Assembly: GCF_009905605.1 (NCBI RefSeq)
Contig: NZ_JAAAKZ010000001.1
Coordinates: forward strand, 124,001-188,000
Direction of reading: 5' to 3'
Source: Runella sp. CRIBMP
Lineage (GTDB): Bacteria > Bacteroidota > Bacteroidia > Cytophagales > Spirosomataceae
DNA: 64,000 bases
Shown here: positions 37,991-46,627 of the stretch, piece by piece
Layout of the letters: each line of letters begins with the position of its first letter
Numbering within the stretch: the first letter of the stretch is position 1
Position numbers and translations under genes: made by a program
The notes under the pieces: generated by a model
Told to the model about the DNA's origin: nothing
Database searches by the model: none
What the model saw: only the letters and a program-made list of their open reading frames with translations

Positions 37991-40900
37991 ATGAAACCGT
38001 TCTCATTACTTATAATATGTGTTTTTATCTTGTTGGGTTTAAACACACAAGCCCAAGTCGTAAAGCTCTCCGAAGACCCCGCGCAGTTTATTGCCGATGC
38101 GCAAAAAATGATGGCGATGAGTGGCAGTCCGGCGTATGTCAAAGCGGCTAAGAACCTAGAAACGCTGTGGTTAGACAGTCGTATGACGCAAAATCACCAG
38201 AAAAGTATCATTGCGCTTTCGCGGCGCATGGTGGCCAAAGGCTATAAACCCGCAATGCCGCATTTTGAGCAGTTTTTTAGCGGCATCAATGCGGCCTTTA
38301 ACGGAACCTACGCTAACCCCGCCGAAGTTGATAATTACCTGACCGTGGCTACGCAAGTGGTAGAAACCTATGATACAAAAAGCGCGCTTAAATATTTCGA
38401 AACGGCGCGAAACCTGTTCGAAAATCGCCTGATTTATCTCTCAAATTTTAACCGTTTGTTTGCCTTCGAGGGTACGTTCAGCTTTCGCTTTGTAGATGCG
38501 GCTGCCGATGCCGCCAAAGCAACCGACCCGACCAAACCTGTCGCTGCCAATGACGGATGGGGAAGTGTGACTGCCGATTCGACGGGGTTGCTCAGCAGCG
38601 CCACCGCTTACGAAAAAAAGCCTTTGCCCACCGTGACGGGAGCGCTTATTGAATTCAAAAATGTAAACTTAGTCATGACCACCGCCAATGACTCCGTTCC
38701 TATCACCCAAACCAACGGTCAGTTGGCGGTCAAAGAAGGAATTTGGCTCGGGAAAGGCGGGAAAATGACCTGGGAGATGGCGGGCACCCCCGATGTCTAC
38801 GTTACATTTGGTGGTTATAGTTTTAACGTAGGTCTACCAAAACTCATTACCGACGACGCGAAGCTGAACTATACGGCCAAGCTTGACCAACCCATTGATG
38901 GACTTTTTGAGTACGAAAGCAAGCGGCGGCCCAAGGGGCAGCCGTCGCCGTATCCACGGTTTGTGTCTTATCAGAACGACGCGCAGTTGAAAGGACTGAG
39001 CAAAAATATGCGCTACAAAGGCGGCGTGTCGTTGGTGGGTTTGAAACTGTCGAGCGGTTCGTTAAGCCAGGAGCCTTCAACGCTGATTATCAGCAACGGC
39101 AACAAAACAGCGTTTAAATCAACGAGCCGTCGGTTCGAATTTGCCGACTCCCTCATTACGTCGCCGTTGGCAAGTTTTGCAACTTATTTGGGCGACAAAG
39201 ATTCTTTGTATCACCCCGCCATTCGGCTTTCTTACAACGATTCGGAAGGACTGGTGAAGGTTCAAAAAGCCGAGCGAACGGGGTATCAAAATACCCTTTT
39301 TTCCGATTCGTACCATAAAATGTACATCGACGCCGAAATGGTACGCTGGAGTTTTGTGAAAAATGAAATTGAGTTTTCGGTCATTGCGGGAAAAAATGTC
39401 GTTCCGGTCCGTTTTGAATCCTTTAGTTTTTTCAAGCCAGAGCGTTTTCGGGCCATGAGCGAACAATACGGTTTTCATCCGTTGCTGATGGTGGCCAACT
39501 ATATTTCTAAACAAAAAACACCGACCTTTTTTGCCGAAGATGTCGCACTGTTTTATAAACGTGACCCCGCGGCGCTGCGTACTGCCTTTAGTCAGTTGAA
39601 TGTCGATGGGTACTTGGCTATTGAGCCCAAGACGGGACTGTACCGAATGGCCAGTAAAGGGCTTTTGTACGTGTTGGCCAATAACAAACAAACCGACTTT
39701 GACAATTTTCTGGTGTCGTCGCTCTATCCCGCCAACAGTACCACTGCCAATGCTTCTATTGACCTTAAAGACAATGTGTTAACGATTAGGGGGGTTGATA
39801 AATTTACCATTAGTGATTCCCTGAAAATCGTGGCTATTCCGTCAGACAAGCAAATCAAAGTCTACAAGAATCGGGATTTTATGATGAATGGCTTGCTGAT
39901 GTCAGCTAACTTTAGGTTCAATGGGCGCGATCTGATGTTTAATTACGACAAGTTTTTTGTAGACCTGAACAAAATTGACAAGATTACGTATATCCCCAAA
40001 GAAGCCTATGATAAAGGAAGTTCGACCGAAGTGGGCGGCGATATTGTCTACGAAAAATCAGGAAGAATCTATCTAAACGACCCCGGAAATAAATCAGGGG
40101 GTAAGAAAAACTCGGTATTCCCGCGCCTGAGTGTGCCCGAAGGAATGACGGTTTATTTTGACCAACCCGATCGGGGAGAGCTCATCTACGATAAAAAAGT
40201 ATTCTTCAAGATACCCTCATTGGATTATGACAGCCTCGGTACACAGGACATTGTGTTTATCGGGACATTTAATTCGGGGGGAATTTTCCCGCCGTTTCAG
40301 GCACAACTGCGCTCCATGCCCGACAATTCGTTAGGATTTAACTATACGCCTCCCGCGGCTGGTTATAAAGTATACGGGTCCAATACCACCGTAAAGTTTA
40401 CAAAAGAACTGGTAATGGATAAGCAAGGGTTGCGCTCGCAGGGCGAAATTGCCCACTTGAGTGCGCGCATTCCGACCCAGGCCATGTTGTTTATGCCTGA
40501 TTCATTGATTGCCAGTGGAGCGGAGGCTGAAATCAAGGAAGCGACCATTGGCAAAGCCTATTTTCCGAAAGTAGAGCTGCGCAATTATAGCCTACGCTGG
40601 ATGCCCAAAGCCGATAGTATGTCGCTGACTACTAAAGGAAATACCTTTAATTTTTATAACGCTACCACCAAGCTAGACGGGCGTATTGTGCTGCGCTCTA
40701 CGGGATTATACGGCAAGGGCCTTCTGCGTCGCGACGACTCCGAGCTTACTTCTCAGGATATTAAATTTAACAAAGAAGGGTTTTTGGCGGGAGAGTCGCA
40801 GTATAAAATTATCTCAGCCACCAACGCCACCCGGCCAGTGTTGTTAGGGCAAAATGTAGACATTGATTTCAACATCGTGAAAGGATTGGTGGGGATTGCT

Positions 40901-42973
40901 ACGAACAAAAATTCGTTGGAAAACACATTGATGGAATTTCCGTTTGCCTCGTATCGAACATCTATCAACCGCGCGCAATGGAATATTAATGCCAAAACCA
41001 TTGCGATGAAAGGCGATGTGGCTACGTCAACATTTACGGCGACCGCACCCGAACAAGAAGGCTTGACCTTCAACGGCTCGTCGGCATTGTATGAGATTGA
41101 AAAAATGACGCTCAACATCGGAGGGGTTCCGTTTATCAAAGCCGCTGATGCCAAGGTGCTACCTGACAAGGGTTTGGTGGTGGTGCGCCGCAACGGAGAA
41201 ATGACACCGTTTAAAAACGCACGTTTGGTTCTTGATACGTTGAATGAATACCACCGCCTGAAAAACGGAAATATTCAGATTGTATCCCGTACAAAATTCT
41301 CGGGCGATGCCACCTACCTATATGCTACGGTAACCAATGACACCATTCCCGTCAAAATGGGAAATTTTGATTTGCGTCAGATAGCCACGGCTTCGGCCTC
41401 AACCAGTACCCGCGCTCCACAGAACAAAACAAAGGTATTTTCGACCGTTGCCCGGGCAGAGATTGTGGAGGTCGATAATTTTGTGGTGGGACCGAGGTTG
41501 CAGTACAAAGGTGGTATGACAATGTTGGCCCCCGAACCAAACCTGCAATTTGATGGCTACATCAAGCCCATTATAAAAAAACGCCCCGATTTGGTTGCAT
41601 CTTGGATTCCATTCAAAGAAACGCCGACCAAAGATGTGGCGTTGAAAGTAACCCCCTCCCTCAAAAACGAGTCTGATTTGCCGATTTCGGTCGGATTACA
41701 CTATCGTGCAGGAGCTGATGGGCTATACAGTACGTTCTTATCGCCCAAAGAAGCCCGCAATGACCAGACTATTTTTGAAGCACATGGTTTGTTACGTTTT
41801 GATGCGAAGAGCAAATTATTTAAAATCATTCCCGAGACCAAATCAGCGGATGAGCTAGTGGATGAGGAAAATGCGTACACCTTCAACGATGCCAAAGGCA
41901 CCATCAGTTATGTGGGAAAACTTAACTTGATTAACGAAAGAGGCGAGAAAGAAGGAGAAGAGATGATTTTGGCGTCGGGAAGTGTGCAAACAAACATTGA
42001 CAGCACTTCGTATCGTTTTAATACCCTGCTTTCGATGAATTTTCCCGCCAATCGGGAGATTATCACCAAAGCCGCAGAGAATATTGTTCAAACGAATCTG
42101 GATGAACAAAACAGCGACCCCGCAGAACCTGATTTTGAACGTTTAGGGGCAAAATTGACCGCCTTAATCGGTCGAAAAGCCACCGATAGCTACATTGCTC
42201 GTACGGCGGCGGCGTATAAGCCGCTGTTTGATGCATCGCCCAAATTTAATGCATCCTTGGTATTATCAAATGTTGATTTGAGGTGGTCGGCGCCGCAAAA
42301 TGCGTTTTATAGTGTGGGTAAAATCGGGGTGTCAAACCTCGGTAACACCGACATAAATGCGGAGTTGGAAGGAATGGTTGAAATCCGCAAAAACGCCCGG
42401 GGAGATGAGGTGAGTATCTACATTGAGTCGTCGGAAGATGTTTGGTATTACTTTGACTGGCAGCAAGGAAAACTGGCAATGGTGTCGTCGGTGCAGGAAG
42501 TGAATGATTTTATTACGGTCAAATCACGTGATAAAAAGGAGTCAACAGTACTGCCTATCGGGCTAGAAGAGCGCGATATGTTTGTGAGCCGGTTTATGTC
42601 AATGTACCGTCCCAGACCTAAAAAGCCTACATTGGCCAAAGATACCAAGACACCCGCTAAGGGTACTCCTACCAAAGCCGCTCCTAGCGGCGGAACCAAA
42701 ACTGCGGCCGCTGCTCCCGCCAAAACCAAAGAACCTAAAATAGAAGAGACGGAGGCCGAAGAAGAAATAACGGAGGAAACCGATACAAAAGTAGCCGATA
42801 AAGCAACTCCTGCCAAGGGCAAGAAAGACCCGAAAACGTCAACGGCAAAGGATACAAAAACAGCGGCTAAGCCGACTGACCCCAAGGCCAAGCCAGGGGC
42901 AAAAGTAGCGCAGACGCCCGCCAAAGTTCCTGTTAAGAAAAAAGAGAAAGAAGAGGAGAAAGAAGGGTTTTAG
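37991..42973 (+). CDS. Giant exported protein of unknown function with a Lys/Ala/Pro/Thr-rich tail
   Basis: A 1660-residue protein that begins with a clear signal peptide (PFSLLIICVFILLGLNTQAQ). Residues 25-170 look helical (QKMMAMSGSPAYVKAAKNLE); from about 230 to 1520 the protein is a long run of beta-strand-rich sequence with repeated phrases such as FRFNGRDLMFNYDKFFVDL, PEGMTVYFDQPDRGELIYD and LQYKGGMTMLAPEPNLQFDG. No sorting domain, transmembrane helix or catalytic motif is visible. The last 120 residues (about 1540-1660) are low-complexity, built of KDTK, TPAK, AAPAK and acidic EETEAEEE blocks, like histone H1. I do not recognise a family. A surface or periplasmic beta-solenoid-like protein is my best description. 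It is a single gene with a strong terminator. Confidence 0.85.
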   Translation: MKPFSLLIICVFILLGLNTQAQVVKLSEDPAQFIADAQKMMAMSGSPAYVKAAKNLETLWLDSRMTQNHQKSIIALSRRMVAKGYKPAMPHFEQFFSGINAAFNGTYANPAEVDNYLTVATQVVETYDTKSALKYFETARNLFENRLIYLSNFNRLFAFEGTFSFRFVDAAADAAKATDPTKPVAANDGWGSVTADSTGLLSSATAYEKKPLPTVTGALIEFKNVNLVMTTANDSVPITQTNGQLAVKEGIWLGKGGKMTWEMAGTPDVYVTFGGYSFNVGLPKLITDDAKLNYTAKLDQPIDGLFEYESKRRPKGQPSPYPRFVSYQNDAQLKGLSKNMRYKGGVSLVGLKLSSGSLSQEPSTLIISNGNKTAFKSTSRRFEFADSLITSPLASFATYLGDKDSLYHPAIRLSYNDSEGLVKVQKAERTGYQNTLFSDSYHKMYIDAEMVRWSFVKNEIEFSVIAGKNVVPVRFESFSFFKPERFRAMSEQYGFHPLLMVANYISKQKTPTFFAEDVALFYKRDPAALRTAFSQLNVDGYLAIEPKTGLYRMASKGLLYVLANNKQTDFDNFLVSSLYPANSTTANASIDLKDNVLTIRGVDKFTISDSLKIVAIPSDKQIKVYKNRDFMMNGLLMSANFRFNGRDLMFNYDKFFVDLNKIDKITYIPKEAYDKGSSTEVGGDIVYEKSGRIYLNDPGNKSGGKKNSVFPRLSVPEGMTVYFDQPDRGELIYDKKVFFKIPSLDYDSLGTQDIVFIGTFNSGGIFPPFQAQLRSMPDNSLGFNYTPPAAGYKVYGSNTTVKFTKELVMDKQGLRSQGEIAHLSARIPTQAMLFMPDSLIASGAEAEIKEATIGKAYFPKVELRNYSLRWMPKADSMSLTTKGNTFNFYNATTKLDGRIVLRSTGLYGKGLLRRDDSELTSQDIKFNKEGFLAGESQYKIISATNATRPVLLGQNVDIDFNIVKGLVGIATNKNSLENTLMEFPFASYRTSINRAQWNINAKTIAMKGDVATSTFTATAPEQEGLTFNGSSALYEIEKMTLNIGGVPFIKAADAKVLPDKGLVVVRRNGEMTPFKNARLVLDTLNEYHRLKNGNIQIVSRTKFSGDATYLYATVTNDTIPVKMGNFDLRQIATASASTSTRAPQNKTKVFSTVARAEIVEVDNFVVGPRLQYKGGMTMLAPEPNLQFDGYIKPIIKKRPDLVASWIPFKETPTKDVALKVTPSLKNESDLPISVGLHYRAGADGLYSTFLSPKEARNDQTIFEAHGLLRFDAKSKLFKIIPETKSADELVDEENAYTFNDAKGTISYVGKLNLINERGEKEGEEMILASGSVQTNIDSTSYRFNTLLSMNFPANREIITKAAENIVQTNLDEQNSDPAEPDFERLGAKLTALIGRKATDSYIARTAAAYKPLFDASPKFNASLVLSNVDLRWSAPQNAFYSVGKIGVSNLGNTDINAELEGMVEIRKNARGDEVSIYIESSEDVWYYFDWQQGKLAMVSSVQEVNDFITVKSRDKKESTVLPIGLEERDMFVSRFMSMYRPRPKKPTLAKDTKTPAKGTPTKAAPSGGTKTAAAAPAKTKEPKIEETEAEEEITEETDTKVADKATPAKGKKDPKTSTAKDTKTAAKPTDPKAKPGAKVAQTPAKVPVKKKEKEEEKEGF

Positions 42974-42987
42974 CGAAAAAAGAGTAA

Positions 42988-43035
42988 ACAAATCGGCCAG
43001 TGATGAACTACGCTCTTTACTGGCCGATTTGTTTT
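42988..43035 (+). terminator. Strong terminator after the giant exported protein gene
   Basis: ACAAATCGGCCAGT pairs perfectly with ACTGGCCGATTTGT around 17 bases and continues into TTTTG. Confidence 0.9.
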
Positions 43036-43230
43036 GTGGTTCAAATGTAATACAACATCATAAAGCTGCTGAAAACGATAAAAAAAGTAAAAAAGGCTGC
43101 TAATAGGAAAAATGATAATGCTGTTACTGTGTCTTATAGAAAAGGGGACCAGATTTTATGAGTGCAAATATCTATGTTTATCTAGCGGTGCACAATACCG
43201 GAATTCAGGTATTTTTTAGGTAAAATACCG

Positions 43231-44556
43231 CTAAGTGAAAGTATCTATCAATAAATATACATTCAGTACCACAATGATGGCGGCAATTACCCAACTAACC
43301 GTCGAAAGTAAACGTGAGTTGACAAAACGACCCATCCAGTCGCGTTTGTTGGTGAAAAGAATCAGGGGAATCACGGCAAAGCTCAATTGGATGGAGAGAA
43401 TTACTTGACTAAAAACAAGCAGTTCGCTCGTGCCATGTTCGCCGTATTGGATAGCAACAAACAACGCCGGAACAATCGCAATCAGCCGTGTGATTAACTG
43501 GCGAAGCCACGGTTTCATTTGTAGATTCAAAAATCCTTCCATCACAATCTGCCCCGCCATGGTGCCTGTGATGGTGGCGTTTTGGCCAGCGGCCAGCAAA
43601 GCCACGGCAAACAGCACGCTGGCCCATCGACTACCCAGAAGCGGGTCGAGGAGGTGGTGGGCGTCAGTAATGTCGGCTACTTGTTGGTTGCCTGTGGTAT
43701 GAAATGTAGCCGCCGCCAAAATCAAAATGGCCGCATTAATAAAAAATGCAATGCCGAGCGACGCCGTTGAGTCGATAGTGGCATAACGGATGGCCGATTT
43801 ACGCCCTTCATCCGTGCGTGCGTAGGCGCGGGTTTGGATAATGCTGGAATGTAAATATAAGTTGTGCGGCATGACCGTAGCGCCCAAAATACCAATGGCT
43901 ACGTACAACATCCCTGGGTTGGTAATCACTTCTTTTTGCGGAATCAATCCACCCGCTACTTGGCTCCATTCGGGGTGAGAAACGATGACTTCGTACACAA
44001 AACACATCAATACGACGGCAATCAGCCCACCCACAATGCTTTCGATGATGCGGAACCCTTTGTTCTGAAAATATAAAATCAGCAATACATCCAAAGTAGT
44101 GATCACTACCCCCACCGATAACGGGATATGAAATAGCAGATTGAGGGCAATTGCGGAACCTAAAACTTCAGCCAAATCACAGGCTGTAATGGCTATTTCA
44201 GCCAATGCCCACAAAACGAGGGCTACTTTTTTGGGAAAATAAGCGCGGCAAGCCTGCGCCAAATCCATGCCCGTAGCAATACCCAGCTTGAGCGACAAGT
44301 GTTGTAAAAGCATGGCAAAGAGATTGGATATAAGAATAACAGACAACAGCGTATAGCCAAAGCGCGCTCCGCCTGCGATGTCGGTCGCCCAGTTTCCGGG
44401 GTCCATATATCCAACGGCAACCATTAAACCTGGCCCAATATAGGCCGACATTTTTTTCCAAAAACTGCCTTTTGTGTGTACGGTAATGCTTGCGTTGGTT
44501 TCGGAAAGGGATTGGCGGTCGAGAGGCATATTTTGGGTAGAGAGTATTAGTTTCAT
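43231..44556 (-). CDS. mntH: Nramp family divalent metal transporter (manganese uptake)
   Basis: A 441-residue inner-membrane proton-coupled metal importer with about eleven helices. The two metal-binding motifs are intact: DPGN at 52-55 in GYMDPGNWATDIAGG and MPH at 229-231 in ILGATVMPHNLYLHSSI. GQNATITGTMAGQIVMEGFL later in the protein is the conserved transport-signature region. Two in-frame ATG codons compete (44584-44586 and 44554-44556); I use the inner one. The divergent mntR gene and a palindrome resembling an MntR box, placed over the promoter, indicate repression by manganese-loaded MntR. Confidence 0.93.
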   Translation of the reverse strand: MKLILSTQNMPLDRQSLSETNASITVHTKGSFWKKMSAYIGPGLMVAVGYMDPGNWATDIAGGARFGYTLLSVILISNLFAMLLQHLSLKLGIATGMDLAQACRAYFPKKVALVLWALAEIAITACDLAEVLGSAIALNLLFHIPLSVGVVITTLDVLLILYFQNKGFRIIESIVGGLIAVVLMCFVYEVIVSHPEWSQVAGGLIPQKEVITNPGMLYVAIGILGATVMPHNLYLHSSIIQTRAYARTDEGRKSAIRYATIDSTASLGIAFFINAAILILAAATFHTTGNQQVADITDAHHLLDPLLGSRWASVLFAVALLAAGQNATITGTMAGQIVMEGFLNLQMKPWLRQLITRLIAIVPALFVAIQYGEHGTSELLVFSQVILSIQLSFAVIPLILFTNKRDWMGRFVNSRLLSTVSWVIAAIIVVLNVYLLIDTFT

Positions 44557-44647
44557 TGTTTTGTTCGTTTTGTGGCGACACAGCATTTAGTACTCAAAAC
44601 AGCTGTGCCACCGAGGTGTTTTTATGGCTTGTTAATAATAGGCAATA

Positions 44648-44655
44648 CAAATATA
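44648..44655 (-). promoter_or_regulatory. -7 promoter box of mntH
   Basis: Read leftwards, TATATTTG matches TAnnTTTG. Its expected -33 region falls on the adjacent palindrome at 44675-44690, which fits repression by blocking the sigma factor. Confidence 0.5.
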
Positions 44656-44674
44656 AGGGGTTTCAAATAATTTT

Positions 44675-44690
44675 TTTAGATTAGTCTAAA
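44675..44690. promoter_or_regulatory. Candidate MntR operator
   Basis: TTTAGATTAGTCTAAA is a perfect inverted repeat (TTTAGA, spacer TTAG, TCTAAA) in the gap between mntH and mntR. It has the TTAG-CTAA core typical of DtxR/MntR-family sites and overlaps the -33 region of the mntH promoter. Confidence 0.7.
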
Positions 44691-44840
44691 TTTTTTATTT
44701 ATCGTTTCTAAATTTTCTTTTTTGGTGAAAGTTATCAAGTATTTTTCCCTGAAATTCAGGGTTTTATCAAAGATGTTGGAATGGTGAGTGCAGAAAAGTG
44801 AGCGAAATTTTGTTTTTTTGTTGAAACAAACTGTAAAGTC

Positions 44841-45494
44841 TTGTATTCATTCACGGAAGAAAATTACCTCAAGACCATCTTTTACCTGTCAATCGGGACT
44901 CAGGAAGGTGTCTCAACCAATGCCCTCGCCGACAGTACCAATACGCGGGCGGCGTCGGTTTCAGATATGCTTAAGCGGTTGGCAGAGAAAGGATTGATTA
45001 ATTATCAAAAATACCGGGGTGTCACCTTGACCGAAGAAGGTGAGCGGCTTGCGTTGTTGGTCATTCGGAAGCACCGTCTTTGGGAAGTTTTTTTGGCCGA
45101 AAAACTTCAGTTTGGTTGGGACGAAGTACACGTGATTGCCGAAGAACTGGAACATATACGCTCAGAGCGCCTGATTGAAAAACTGGACGCTTTTTTGGGG
45201 TATCCCAAGTTTGACCCCCACGGCGATCCAATCCCTAACGCTGCTGGCGAAATGCCCCGTTTTATTTACCGTAAACTCTCAGAAATTGTGGAAGGAACTA
45301 CGGTGGTTATGACGGGAGTATCAGAACATTCCCCCGCGTTTTTGCAGCATTTGGATAAAGCGGGCCTCACCCTCGGTTGTCAACTGAAAGTGAACGAAAT
45401 CAGCGATTTTGATAAATCAGTTAGCGTTTTGATTGACAACGTACGTACATTGTTTGTCAGTCATGAAGTTGCAAAAAACCTTTTGGTAAAATAA
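44841..45494 (+). CDS. mntR: DtxR/MntR family metal-dependent repressor
   Basis: A 217-residue regulator. The winged-helix domain (SFTEENYLKTIFYLS, ASVSDMLKRLAEKGLINY, YRGVTLTEEGERLA) is followed by the metal-binding dimerisation domain (RKHRLWEVFLAEKL, HVIAEELEHIRSERLIEKLD) and a C-terminal SH3/FeoA-like part (GTTVVMTGVSE through VLIDNVRTLFVSHE). The only possible start that leaves the domain intact is TTG at 44841; the frame has no ATG or GTG before a stop upstream. It is divergent from mntH and expected to repress it when manganese is plentiful. Confidence 0.9.
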   Translation: MYSFTEENYLKTIFYLSIGTQEGVSTNALADSTNTRAASVSDMLKRLAEKGLINYQKYRGVTLTEEGERLALLVIRKHRLWEVFLAEKLQFGWDEVHVIAEELEHIRSERLIEKLDAFLGYPKFDPHGDPIPNAAGEMPRFIYRKLSEIVEGTTVVMTGVSEHSPAFLQHLDKAGLTLGCQLKVNEISDFDKSVSVLIDNVRTLFVSHEVAKNLLVK

Positions 45495-45573
45495 CAGTTA
45501 AATTTTTTGAGCTTTATTAGGCAGAGTTGTTGATATTTCTCCCCATCTCCCCAACCTACTACCAGCTTCTTTG

Positions 45574-45581
45574 TACATTTG
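45574..45581 (+). promoter_or_regulatory. Candidate -7 promoter box directly before hemE
   Basis: TACATTTG fits TAnnTTTG and ends only four bases before the ATG at 45586. Transcription from it would begin at about the start codon, giving a leaderless message. No -33 box is evident. Confidence 0.35.
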
Positions 45582-45585
45582 CAGT

Positions 45586-46608
45586 ATGGAATTATTACAA
45601 AATGACCTTCTCTTGCGGGCTGCGCGAGGAGAAAAAACCGAACGTGTACCTGTTTGGATGATGCGTCAGGCAGGACGAATATTGGCCGAATACCGCGCCG
45701 TACGCGAAAAAGCAGGTAGTTTTATTCAACTTGCCACTACGCCGGAACTTGCCGCCGAAGTCACTATTCAACCCGTAGATTTGCTGGGGGTAGATGCGGC
45801 GATTATTTTTTCCGATATTTTGGTGGTGCCCGAAGCGATGGGCTTACCCTACGAAATGGAAGAAAAACGCGGGCCGGTGTTTCCGAAGGTGGTGAAAACA
45901 ATGGGCGAAATAGACCAATTGCGAATCGCTGACCCTGAAGCTGATTTAGGATATGTGCTGAAAGCCATTCGTATTGTAAAAAAAGAACTCAACGGCCGCG
46001 TGCCTTTGATTGGTTTTGCGGGTGCGCCATTTACCATCTTTTGCTACATGACGGAAGGCAAAGGTTCAAAAACGTTTTCAGTGGCCAAAAAAGCTCTCTA
46101 TGCTGACCCTGAATTTTCGCATAAATTGCTCCAAAAAATCACAGACAGCACCATTCTGTACTTAAAAGCACAAATCGCAGCGGGGGCAAATCTGGTTCAA
46201 ATCTTTGACTCGTGGGCGGGAATCTTATCGCCAACGCAGTATCGAGAGTATTCGTTGCCTTATATCAAACAAATTTGTGACGCAATCACCGAAGTCCCCG
46301 TCACAGTGTTTGCCAAGGGGGCCTTTTTTGCACGTAAGGAAATTGGCGAATTAAGCTGCGAAGTGGTAGGGCTGGACTGGAACATGGATATTGAGGAGTC
46401 GCGCCAGTTGATTCCCACCAAAACCTTACAGGGAAATCTTGACCCCTGCGTGCTTTATTCTTCTTTTAGTCAAATTGAAAAAGAAGTTCGAAAAATGCTG
46501 GATACCTTTGGTAATCAGCGTTATATTGCTAACTTAGGCCACGGAGTATATCCAGACACCGATCCTGAAAAGGTACGTTGTTTTATTAATGCTGTAAAAT
46601 CGTACTGA
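45586..46608 (+). CDS. hemE: Uroporphyrinogen decarboxylase
   Basis: A 340-residue cytoplasmic enzyme of haem synthesis that removes four carboxyl groups from uroporphyrinogen III. The family signature is clear: [20 protein letters not shown] near the N-terminus, [15 protein letters not shown] with the catalytic aspartate, [27 protein letters not shown] and [16 protein letters not shown], ending [13 protein letters not shown]. Length is normal. The ATG at 45586 is chosen over a TTG five codons upstream. No other haem gene is in the window. Confidence 0.97.
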   Translation: MELLQNDLLLRAARGEKTERVPVWMMRQAGRILAEYRAVREKAGSFIQLATTPELAAEVTIQPVDLLGVDAAIIFSDILVVPEAMGLPYEMEEKRGPVFPKVVKTMGEIDQLRIADPEADLGYVLKAIRIVKKELNGRVPLIGFAGAPFTIFCYMTEGKGSKTFSVAKKALYADPEFSHKLLQKITDSTILYLKAQIAAGANLVQIFDSWAGILSPTQYREYSLPYIKQICDAITEVPVTVFAKGAFFARKEIGELSCEVVGLDWNMDIEESRQLIPTKTLQGNLDPCVLYSSFSQIEKEVRKMLDTFGNQRYIANLGHGVYPDTDPEKVRCFINAVKSY

Positions 46609-46627
46609 TTCCACTTAATTAATATGC

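Noticed and set aside
43194-43229. Three AATACC/GGTATT copies after mntH as a repeat array
   Set aside because: They form one or two short hairpins next to the stop codon; too short and too few for an array.
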